This document shows positions 6,156-15,962 of a stretch of 16,707 nucleotides of DNA, piece after piece. Within the stretch, counting starts at the first letter, position 1, and each line of letters begins with the position of its first letter. The translations under genes and the position numbers were made by a program. The DNA is taken from NCBI GenBank assembly GCA_964620675.1, contig CAZUJU010000056.1, positions 1 to 16,707 of the forward strand. Direction: 5' to 3'. This stretch comes from CAYSFW01 sp964620675 (GTDB lineage Bacteria; Pseudomonadota; Gammaproteobacteria; UWMA-0217). The notes beneath the pieces are model-generated. The model saw only the letters and a list, made by a program, of their open reading frames with translations. It was not told the DNA's origin and ran no database searches.

Positions 6156-6201
6156 AACGCCAAAAAGACAGGTAAAATGGCGTTACCACCTCCATTTTGC
6201 C
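6156..6201 (+). promoter_or_regulatory. Two overlapping, mutually exclusive hairpins just before the ATPase start
   Basis: Hairpin 1 pairs AACGCCA (6156-6162) with TGGCGTT (6178-6184). Hairpin 2 pairs GGTAAAATGG (6171-6180) with CCATTTTGCC (6192-6201), ten pairs including one G-U, with an 11-nt loop. They share 6178-6180 and cannot form together. Hairpin 2 ends ten bases before the ATG at 6212, covering the place where a ribosome binding site would be. Pairing is seen directly; any regulatory role is inference. Confidence 0.5.
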
Positions 6202-6211
6202 GTGTAATGTC

Positions 6212-7372
6212 ATGTACCACCGGCTATTCAACCCGCCCGCCAACAAAAGTTTCTTCCTGTTTGGGCCGCGTGGCACGGGGAAAACCACTTGGCTCAAAAC
6301 CTATTTTGCCGATGCCATCTACCTCGACTTCCTCAGACCAGAGCTGTTCCAACGCTTACTCGGTTCAGAAAACCGGCTGGAAGAATACATCCCCGCCGAT
6401 TATGCGGGGTGGGTGATACTGGATGAAATCCAAAAAATCCCCAACCTGCTGGATGAAGTCCATCGCCTGATTGAGGAACGCAAAAACCTGCGCTTTGTCC
6501 TCACGGGTTCGAGTGCCAGAAAGCTGCACCACAGCAACGTCAACCTGTTGGCAGGCAGGGCATTGCAGTATCACTTTTTCCCCTTGACGGTGGCGGAAGT
6601 CGGTAACGATTTTAATCTGCTCAACGCGCTGAAATACGGCATGTTGCCCTCCATCTTCACCGAAGATAACCCCAAGCACTATTTGCAAGCCTATATCCAG
6701 ACCTATCTGGAGCAAGAAGTGCAACAGGAAGGGTTGACCCGCAATATCGGTGCATTCAGCCGTTTTCTGGAAATCGCCAGTTTTTCCCAAGGCGAATCGC
6801 TGAACATTACCGACGTGGCGCGGGAGGCACACATCAACCGCAAAGTGGCGGAAAATTACTTTTCCATCCTTGAAGATTTGCTGATCGCCTTCCGGCTGCC
6901 GGTATTCACCAAACGTGCCAAACGCAAAATGACCCAGCACCGGAAATTTTATTTTTTCGACACCGGCATTTATTACCACCTGCGCCCCAAAGGTGTGTTG
7001 GACAGCCCCGAAGAGCTGGAAGGCGTGTGCCTTGAATCCTTGGTATTGCAGGAAATTCGCGCCTTGAATGCCTATCACGACTGGGGTTACACGCTGTCGT
7101 TTTGGCGCACGGCAACAGGGATTGAGGTAGATATTGTGTGTTACGGCGATAACGGCTTTTACGCCATTGAAATCAAGCGTAACCGTAACGTTTCCAGCAA
7201 GCATTTGAGTGGACTCAAAAATTTTCGGGAAGATTACCCGCAAGCAACACCCTACTTCGTCTACGGAGGGCAGGATGTGTTAGCAATCGACGGTATCCGC
7301 GTGATTCCCGTGGTAACGTTTTTGCGCGACATGGCACAGTATCTGGCCCCCATTCCTCAGGTGAAGGAATAA
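6212..7372 (+). CDS. AAA ATPase with DUF4143 C-terminal domain
   Basis: The 386-residue protein is a two-domain ATPase. The N-terminal AAA_14-type P-loop has Walker A GPRGTGKT at 18-25 and Walker B WVILDEIQ around D71-E72, followed by the sensor-like VLTGSSARKL. The C-terminal DUF4143 part has a winged-helix-like segment (INRKVAENYFSILEDLLIAF, YFFDTGIYYHLRP) and ends in EVD (305-307) ... EIK (320-322), which has the spacing of a PD-(D/E)xK nuclease core. The family is widespread, often horizontally transferred, and its biological role is not settled. The ATG at 6212 is the first ATG; a TTG at 6197 would add five residues but would start inside the hairpin. No clear Shine-Dalgarno is present. 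It is visibly more AT-rich than every other gene here, with AAA and TTT codons common, so acquisition is likely. Confidence 0.85.
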   Translation: MYHRLFNPPANKSFFLFGPRGTGKTTWLKTYFADAIYLDFLRPELFQRLLGSENRLEEYIPADYAGWVILDEIQKIPNLLDEVHRLIEERKNLRFVLTGSSARKLHHSNVNLLAGRALQYHFFPLTVAEVGNDFNLLNALKYGMLPSIFTEDNPKHYLQAYIQTYLEQEVQQEGLTRNIGAFSRFLEIASFSQGESLNITDVAREAHINRKVAENYFSILEDLLIAFRLPVFTKRAKRKMTQHRKFYFFDTGIYYHLRPKGVLDSPEELEGVCLESLVLQEIRALNAYHDWGYTLSFWRTATGIEVDIVCYGDNGFYAIEIKRNRNVSSKHLSGLKNFREDYPQATPYFVYGGQDVLAIDGIRVIPVVTFLRDMAQYLAPIPQVKE

Positions 7373-7807
7373 GAAAGGATTGGAAATCCAATGCCCTTTC
7401 GCAAAGGTTGCGTGACATATACCGCGCGCAGGGGCGTCCGCAGTAGATAGCGGATTGGCTCTCAGTCCAAACGCCCGAAAATACCGCGAATCGCGGTTCA
7501 GCCGGGTCGACTGTCTCCCCGAGCGCTGGTTCATCCGCGTGAGCGCTGAATCCACTATGAGCGAATCCTCGCCGGGCGGTATATCCGCCCCGCATGGCGA
7601 GATGGCGGATACCGAGCGGTAGCTGCCAGCCTACGGTTTATTCGAAAGCGCAATCGTATCTTTACCGGCTGTAGTCCCTATCCCGCGTCGACATCCAAGC
7701 AGTCGGGCACGGCCAACCACGGATTCTAGAATCATTGTGTCGGTTGACGTCGTGGGCGACGCTCGACGGAGCACTCGATTGTTGTCGGACAGCAGCGTTT
7801 CGGGCCC
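7373..7807. other. Gene-free stretch with small hairpins after the ATPase gene
   Basis: No convincing gene is visible in these 435 bases. Directly after the ATPase stop are two small hairpins, ATTGG-aaat-CCAAT (7379-7392) and CCTTT-cgc-AAAGG (7395-7407), without a T-tract. GGGCGG-tatat-CCGCCC lies at 7574-7590, and GATTCTAGAATC, a 12-bp perfect palindrome, at 7722-7733. From about 7774 the frame of the downstream flavoprotein relic gives VVGQQRFG, which may be a decayed piece of the same gene. Confidence 0.5.
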
Positions 7808-8170
7808 GTGGGCCGCGCGTTGATCATGGGGCAGAACCGGGGTTCGATTCGCCTTTACGGCGAGCGCGGCACGGGTCGCGTTCTCGGCGGGGCGATGATT
7901 GGGCCTCGCTGCGAACACTTGGGGCATCTTCTGGCTTGGGGCATCCAATGCGGGTTGACGGTCGATGCGATGCTCAAAATGCCGTTTTGTCACCCGGTGA
8001 TCGAGGAGGCCCTGCGGGATGCCTTGCACGATCTTCAGAAGCGATTACCCCCGCTGGAGGGTGCGATTACGCAACCGGCTCTGGCGCCACTGCATCGGTT
8101 TTGGCGCGCGGCACTGGCACGTGGAAACCGCTATTCGGCGCGCGGACTTGAGAAACCGCGCCCATCCTGA
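7808..8170 (+). pseudogene. C-terminal dimerisation domain of a lipoamide-dehydrogenase-like flavoprotein (5'-truncated)
   Basis: About 120 residues match the C-terminal interface domain of the pyridine nucleotide-disulfide oxidoreductases: GRALIMGQNRGSIRLYGERG, GRVLGGAMIGPRCEHLGHLL and MPFCHPVIEEALRDALHDL. In intact enzymes the HP-E dyad of that last segment serves the partner subunit's active site. The FAD and NAD domains, with their GxGxxG motifs and the redox-active CxxxxC, are absent. Upstream in the same frame is only VVGQQRFG, reminiscent of the VFTxPQIAVVGQ region of such enzymes but far too close, so an internal deletion as well as a 5' loss is likely. The frame could start at GTG 7808, but a stand-alone domain should not be catalytic. 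The neighbouring DedA-type gene fits a frequent pairing of such oxidoreductases with VTT membrane proteins. Confidence 0.75.
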
Positions 8171-8247
8171 CGATCCGGAGGTTGCTCGGGACGTTAAAGT
8201 CTGGCTGGATAGCGCCGCAATGATTTCTCTTCGCGAGGCGCACTGGC

Positions 8248-8826
8248 GTGAAAATTTTTTCCCCGCTTTACCAACGCGCGATGATCTGGTCGCGCCACCC
8301 TAGGGCACCGTGGTACCTCGGTGGCTTAAGCTTTGCTGAGTCGTCGTTTTTTCCGATTCCGCCCGATGTGATGCTGGCGCCGATGAGTCTCGCCAATCCG
8401 CGCCGCGCGATGTGGTTTGCTTTGCTGACGACGATTGCGTCGGTGCTGGGTGGGATACTCGGATACCTCATCGGCTATTTCGCGTTCGACGCGATTGCGC
8501 CGTGGTTGGAGCAGACGCGCTACTGGGCGGGTTACCAGAAGGCGGTGGCATGGTTCGGGGAATGGGGTTTTTGGGCGGTGTTTGTCGCCGGATTCTCGCC
8601 GATTCCCTACAAGGTGTTCACGATTGCGGCGGGCGCGTTGTCGATGGCGTTATTGCCGTTCGTGCTGGCGTCGCTCATCGGTCGCGGCCTCCGGTTTTTC
8701 ATCGTGGCGGGACTGATGGCGCTCGGTGGCGAGCGGATGGAACGCACGCTACACCGCTACGTGGATTGGCTCGGCTGGGCGACGGTGGCGCTGGTGGTGA
8801 TCGGGGTGTGGATCTATCGCGGTTGA
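8248..8826 (+). CDS. yqaA: DedA/VTT-family membrane protein, YqaA type
   Basis: The 192-residue protein has the YqaA signature: WSRHPRAPWYLGGLSFAESS, FFPIPPDVMLAPMSLA and GFSPIPYKVFTIAAGAL. Hydrophobic segments at about 20-45, 55-80, 110-135, 135-155 and 170-190 place it in the inner membrane. DedA/VTT proteins are linked to lipid flipping and to membrane proton balance; YqaA itself is poorly characterised. The GTG at 8248 gives the family N-terminus MKIFSPLYQRAMIWSRH and has GAGG about eight bases upstream. It follows the flavoprotein relic by 77 bases, so the pair was probably once an operon of which only this member survives. The charged and aromatic positions of the motifs appear intact. 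Confidence 0.85.
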   Translation: MKIFSPLYQRAMIWSRHPRAPWYLGGLSFAESSFFPIPPDVMLAPMSLANPRRAMWFALLTTIASVLGGILGYLIGYFAFDAIAPWLEQTRYWAGYQKAVAWFGEWGFWAVFVAGFSPIPYKVFTIAAGALSMALLPFVLASLIGRGLRFFIVAGLMALGGERMERTLHRYVDWLGWATVALVVIGVWIYRG

Positions 8827-8970
8827 CGACGGCGCGCGGTGGCAATTCGACCTACCCGTCAATACGATTTCGAACTAAACTCGGTAGGAGATTGAACTGC
8901 TTGGCGTTTTTAAACAACGATTACGTCTGGCGTCGACCCTTCGCCACCCCAACTGCCCGAGGAGACCGCG

Positions 8971-9297
8971 ATGAAAGCTGTTTTAAAGAAATCCGATGCT
9001 GCAGAACCGTTCAGCTTTGTATTCGAAGATGGCGGCAAGACCTTGCTCCGCAGCGAGAACTACAAGGAAAAACGCTCCGCGACGAACGGAATCGAGTCCG
9101 TGCAGAAAAACTGCGGCAGCGACGGTCGCTACGAAATGAAGGAATCCAGCAACGGTAAGTTCTATTTCAACCTCAAGGCCTCGAATGGGCAGATCATCGG
9201 AACGAGCCCGATGTTCGCATCCGACGCTGACCGCGCCAGCGCGATCGCGGCGCTGAAAACCGCGAGCAGCGCCCCGGTCGAAGACCGCACTGGCTGA
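8971..9297 (+). CDS. YegP-like DUF1508 protein
   Basis: The 108-residue protein consists of two DUF1508 repeats. The second (about 62-100) is canonical: GKFYFNLKASNGQIIGTSPMF. The first (about 13-48) keeps the pattern FSFVFEDGGKTLLRSENY and NGIESVQKNC but has FVFED in place of the usual F.LKA. DUF1508 repeats form small beta-rich domains, often in tandem, of unknown function. The ATG at 8971 is preceded by GAGGAGA at good spacing, so the start is firm. No signal peptide is present. The gene stands alone between yqaA, 144 bases upstream, and a candidate terminator downstream. Confidence 0.85.
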   Translation: MKAVLKKSDAAEPFSFVFEDGGKTLLRSENYKEKRSATNGIESVQKNCGSDGRYEMKESSNGKFYFNLKASNGQIIGTSPMFASDADRASAIAALKTASSAPVEDRTG

Positions 9298-9635
9298 TTC
9301 CTATTCCTGGTTTGAACCCGGGGCCATGTCGCCCCGGTTGTCGTCGCGCAACGCGCTTGGCGTGATGCTTCGAAAAGGTCTCGCCTAAGCGCGGCCGGGG
9401 CAAACCGTATCACTTTTCCTTCGCCGCACTTGATCCACCCGCTGGCCTTGCGATTCATCGCGCTGTTGGTCTGTTTTCCCACCGCTACGACGATTACCGC
9501 CAGACGGCAGCCGGCGGGCACGGCGCTTGATCTTGCAGCCGGCGGGCGGACCAGAGGGTCGGATGGGTTCGACCGCGGGCTCTCCGGTCGCGTCAGCAGT
9601 CTAATGTCGAGTTGCTCGCAAGCGAATGTTCGGCC
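9298..9635. other. Intergenic stretch between the DUF1508 and arsS-like genes
   Basis: Apart from the hairpin at 9318-9337, these 338 bases contain two exact copies of GCAGCCGGCGGGC at 9507-9519 and 9535-9547 (28-base period). The flanking genes converge here. I see no convincing gene, and the frames present lack family features. Confidence 0.5.
9318..9337 (+). terminator. Candidate terminator hairpin after the DUF1508 gene
   Basis: CCGGGGC (9318-9324) pairs perfectly with GCCCCGG (9331-9337) around a 6-nt loop, 20 bases after the stop codon. The stem is strong but there is no following T-tract, so intrinsic termination is not certain. Confidence 0.45.
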
Positions 9636-10598
<963 letters not shown>

Positions 10599-10903
10599 GG
10601 CGGCTCACTTGCTCGGGCGTTCTATGATTCGATCTACGAGTCTAACGCAGCCCTGGATGCGGACGAGATAACTCCGGCGCTTGCAAAGGTGCATTGCGCC
10701 GCTGCGACAACGGTTGCGTGGGGTGGGTGAATGTGTTTGCGGCCGGCGGCCGGGGCGGCTATTCGGGCCGAAAAATCCCGGCGGGTGGTGCGAAGTCGTC
10801 GCTGTGGGTGCTCGAAACCTGTTGGGATTTCAGATACATTCGCGCCCCATCCCGCCGCCCGGCAGGGTTTGTTGCGGTCCGGGCATCGATGATCGAGGAA
10901 CAA
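10599..10903. other. Divergent intergenic stretch between arsS-like gene and the small membrane protein gene
   Basis: These 305 GC-rich bases should hold the promoters of both divergent genes. I see no clear -35/-10 pair, no strong hairpin and no supportable coding sequence. An ATG at 10889 is in frame with the downstream gene but lacks its own ribosome binding site. Confidence 0.4.
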
Positions 10904-11140
10904 ATGAACTGGTTACGCAATACGCCGACAATTTTAATTGCGCTGGTCGCGGTATTTCTCGGGCTGGCGCCGTTCGTACCGGAACCGCACCTGGTGGAAA
11001 AGCTACGGATGCTCTCTAACGGTGAGTTGGTCAAGCCGATCGATATCTTTGATCTGCTGCTGCACACGGCGCCGATTGCGTTGCTGGTGGTGAAGGTGAT
11101 CTGGTTCCGCACCCCGCAGCCCCCCACACGCCGTGACTGA
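10904..11140 (+). CDS. Small two-helix inner-membrane protein
   Basis: The 78-residue protein has a hydrophobic helix at about residues 7-25 (TPTILIALVAVFLGLAPFV), a conserved loop (PEPHLVEKLRMLSNGELVKPIDIFD) and a second helix at about 54-72 (LLLHTAPIALLVVKVIWF). Short proteins of this type are often labelled RND transporter in databases, but they lack anything like an RND pump, so I give no function. The ATG at 10904 is chosen because GAGG sits five bases upstream; that GAGG lies inside the extension starting at 10889. The last eight bases overlap the GTG of the DUF98 gene, which suggests translational coupling. Confidence 0.7.
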   Translation: MNWLRNTPTILIALVAVFLGLAPFVPEPHLVEKLRMLSNGELVKPIDIFDLLLHTAPIALLVVKVIWFRTPQPPTRRD

Positions 11141-11759
11141 GCATTTTTTCCGCAGCAGCGGCTACCTTGCCGACGGACACATCGTTGCCAGCGATGGCGC
11201 GGTTTGGGACATCGCGGAACTCCCGCCGTTTCTGCGCACGCTGCTGGTAATGGATGGAACCGTCACCAAGAGCCTCGAAGCCTATTTCTGGGAGCCGGTC
11301 GAGGTGCTCAAGTCACGCCAGTTCGAGCAGGCGAGCGACGCCCCGCCGCGGCCACCGGTGCCGCTCGCCACGACGATTTCGACCTGCCTGGTGCGCGAAG
11401 TGGCATTGGTCGGACGCCGTTCGCGGCGCCGTTTCGCGTGCGCACGCTCGTGGCTCGCGCTCGATGCGTTGCCGCCGCCGCTCGCGGCGGGGATTCGCGA
11501 GGGCCGGATCGGCATCGGCGAACTGCTGCGCGAGCAAGGTGTGGAAACCTATCGTCAGATCGTCGCGCTGGATGTGTTCGGCGCCCGCCACGACGATCCC
11601 CTGCTGGGTGATCGAGACGGTGTGTGGGTGGCGCGCGCGTACCGAATCCGCGTTTCCGGCACGCCGGCGATCCTGGTGAGTGAATTTTTCCCGCTCGAAC
11701 TCTATCGCGACGCCGCGTCTAGCCCGAGTGGTGGAGTTCTTACACGGCAGGAACTGTGA
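11133..11759 (+). CDS. Chorismate-lyase-like DUF98 protein
   Basis: The 208-residue protein shows the DUF98/chorismate-pyruvate-lyase pattern: LPPFLRTLLVMDGTVTKSLEAYFWEPVEV, a middle strand block LVREVALVGRRS, DALPPPLAAGI followed by GELLREQGVETYRQI, and the C-terminal AYRIRVSGTPAILVSEFFP. Family members with activity split chorismate to 4-hydroxybenzoate and pyruvate, the entry to ubiquinone synthesis; many have no tested function. The start is GTG 11133, overlapping the previous gene by eight bases, and gives a full-length N-terminus. About 15 low-complexity residues follow FFPLELYRD. recA begins 39 bases downstream, and a possible recA promoter lies across this 3' end. Confidence 0.65.
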   Translation: MTEHFFRSSGYLADGHIVASDGAVWDIAELPPFLRTLLVMDGTVTKSLEAYFWEPVEVLKSRQFEQASDAPPRPPVPLATTISTCLVREVALVGRRSRRRFACARSWLALDALPPPLAAGIREGRIGIGELLREQGVETYRQIVALDVFGARHDDPLLGDRDGVWVARAYRIRVSGTPAILVSEFFPLELYRDAASSPSGGVLTRQEL

Positions 11760-11765
11760 AATAAT
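11737..11765 (+). promoter_or_regulatory. Candidate recA promoter
   Basis: TTCTTA (11737-11742) and AATAAT (11760-11765) are separated by 17 bases, giving a 5' leader of about 25 bases before the recA GTG. The -35 is weak. I found no canonical LexA box CTGT-N8-ACAG here, which is unusual for recA in Gammaproteobacteria. The GTTC ... GAAC inverted tetramers around 11736-11754 are a weak alternative. Confidence 0.35.
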
Positions 11766-11798
11766 CGCCCGATTGTCAATCAAACTCAGGGATCAAGC

Positions 11799-12827
11799 GT
11801 GGACGACCAACGGAAAAAGGCACTGGCAGCGGCGTTGAGCCAAATCGAACGGCAGTTCGGTAAAGGCGCGATCATGCGCATGGGCGACAGCACGGCGGTG
11901 CGCGATATCCAGTCGATCTCGACCGGTTCGCTGGGGCTCGACATTGCGCTCGGGATCGGCGGTTTGCCCCGTGGTCGCGTGGTCGAGATCTACGGACCGG
12001 AGTCGTCCGGCAAGACCACGCTGACCTTGCAAGTCGTGGCGGAGTGCCAAAAGCTCGGCGGTACCGCCGCCTTTATCGACGCCGAGCATGCGCTCGATCC
12101 GGGCTATGCGGCCAAACTTGGGGTTAACGTCGATGATTTGCTGGTTTCCCAGCCCGATACCGGCGAGCAGGCGCTGGAGATCGCCGACATGCTGGTGCGG
12201 TCAAGTTCGGTCGATGTGGTGGTGGTGGACTCGGTTGCGGCGCTGACGCCCAAGGCCGAGATCGAGGGCGAGATGGGCGATTCGCATGTTGGCCTACAAG
12301 CGCGCCTGATGTCGCAGGCTTTGCGCAAACTCACCGGCAACATCAAACGCTCCAACACGCTGGTAATTTTCATCAACCAAATCCGGATGAAGATCGGGGT
12401 GATGTTCGGTAGCCCCGAGACCACGACGGGCGGTAACGCGTTGAAATTCTATTCATCGGTGCGGCTGGACATCCGCCGCATCGGTTCGATTACCCGCGGT
12501 GACGAGGTGGTCGGCAACGAGACCCGCGTCAAGGTGGTCAAGAACAAGGTGGCGCCTCCGTTCAAACAGGCGGAGTTCGAGATTCTTTATGGCGAGGGTA
12601 TCTCGCGGCTGGGCGAGGTGATCGATCTCGGCGTCAAGGCCGGCCTGGTCGATAAGGCGGGCGCCTGGTACAGCTGCAAGGGCGAACGCATCGGTCAAGG
12701 CAAGGAAAATGCGCGCACCTACCTCAAGGAGCACCCGCAGTTGGCGGCGGATATCGAGGCGCAGATCCGCCTGAAGCTGTTGCCGAAGCCCGGCGATGTG
12801 CCTGCGGTGGAGGCTGAGGAAGCCTGA
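11799..12827 (+). CDS. recA: Recombinase RecA
   Basis: The 342-residue protein is a complete RecA: the N-terminal oligomerisation helix (ALSQIERQFGKGAIMRMGD), Walker A GPESSGKT at 66-73 exactly as in E. coli, the VVVVDSVAALTPKAEIEGE block (Walker B and L1 side), the L2 loop around MKIGVMFGSPETTTGG, and a short acidic C-terminus (VEAEEA). It forms the ATP-dependent filament on single-stranded DNA for homologous recombination and stimulates LexA self-cleavage. The start is GTG 11799 with AGGGA seven bases upstream; no upstream ATG gives the family N-terminus. Its stop codon overlaps the apparent recX start. Confidence 0.97.
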   Translation: MDDQRKKALAAALSQIERQFGKGAIMRMGDSTAVRDIQSISTGSLGLDIALGIGGLPRGRVVEIYGPESSGKTTLTLQVVAECQKLGGTAAFIDAEHALDPGYAAKLGVNVDDLLVSQPDTGEQALEIADMLVRSSSVDVVVVDSVAALTPKAEIEGEMGDSHVGLQARLMSQALRKLTGNIKRSNTLVIFINQIRMKIGVMFGSPETTTGGNALKFYSSVRLDIRRIGSITRGDEVVGNETRVKVVKNKVAPPFKQAEFEILYGEGISRLGEVIDLGVKAGLVDKAGAWYSCKGERIGQGKENARTYLKEHPQLAADIEAQIRLKLLPKPGDVPAVEAEEA

Positions 12828-13288
12828 GCGGCGCCGACGACGGCGCGGCGACGCGCGATGCGGATTGCCGGCGGCTCGCCATCGCGCTGCTGGCACGCCG
12901 GGAGCACGCGCGGCGCGAACTCGGGCAGAAACTCGCCCAGCGCGGATTTGCTGCCGAGGTGGTTGAGCTCGAACTCGATCATCTGGAACAGGCGGGCGCG
13001 CTGTCCGACACGCGTTTCGCCGAGGTCTATACGCGGGTTCGCGTGGAAAAGGGCTACGGCCCGGTCAGAATAGACTATGAATTGCGCCAGCGCGGCGTTG
13101 CTGCGGAGATTGCGGCTGCAGCGCTGGCCGGGTATCGCGAGGAATGGCCGATGTGCGCTGAGGCGGCGTTGACCAAGCGTTTCGGCGCGGTGAGTGCGGA
13201 GCTTGGCGTGCGCGCCAAGCAGCACCGTTTTTTGGAAAGCCGCGGCTTCGCTCCGGGCACGATTCGCGATGCACTGAGAAAGTTTTGA
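12824..13288 (+). CDS. recX: Regulatory protein RecX
   Basis: RecX binds the RecA filament and inhibits its growth. The frame reads CRRLAIALLARREHARREL, GQKLAQRGFAAEV, LEQAGALSDTRFAEVYTRVR and GPVRIDYELRQRGVAAE, which are the successive three-helix repeats of RecX. It ends RAKQHRFLESRGFAPGTIRDALRKF. The only ATG nearby (in GCGATGCGG) is out of frame, and the first in-frame GTG is 12959, which would remove the first RecX repeat. The open frame begins after a TGA at 12815-12817. The best start is CTG 12824-12826, overlapping the recA stop as CTGA and giving 154 residues, the usual length. That implies translational coupling to recA. I am sure of the gene and less sure of the start. Confidence 0.85.
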   Translation: MSGADDGAATRDADCRRLAIALLARREHARRELGQKLAQRGFAAEVVELELDHLEQAGALSDTRFAEVYTRVRVEKGYGPVRIDYELRQRGVAAEIAAAALAGYREEWPMCAEAALTKRFGAVSAELGVRAKQHRFLESRGFAPGTIRDALRKF

Positions 13289-13305
13289 AATTCAACGCCG
13301 AGCGT

Positions 13306-15939
<2,634 letters not shown>

Positions 15940-15962
15940 TTCCAATCCGATAGGGATTCTTC

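Larger units (their letters stand above)
5848..6211. other. Intergenic stretch between rdgC and the DUF4143 ATPase
   Basis: These 364 bases hold the possible LuxR relic (5855-6056) and the hairpins before the ATPase gene (6156-6201). Base composition turns clearly more AT-rich from about 6050 onward, which probably marks the left border of the transferred ATPase segment. I see no intact gene and no T-tract terminator for rdgC. Confidence 0.5.

Noticed and set aside
6365..7243. Minus-strand frame of 292 codons
   Set aside because: It is antisense to the DUF4143 ATPase, whose Walker motifs and C-terminal domain are clear.
10634..10903. Minus-strand frame of 89 codons between the arsS-like gene and the small membrane protein gene
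   Set aside because: There is no ribosome binding site or recognisable domain, and the composition is like the surrounding non-coding DNA.
11736..11754. GTTC ... GAAC inverted tetramers as an SOS box for recA
   Set aside because: The orientation and spacing do not match the Alphaproteobacterial direct-repeat or Gram-positive LexA motifs that I know; four-base arms are easily found by chance.
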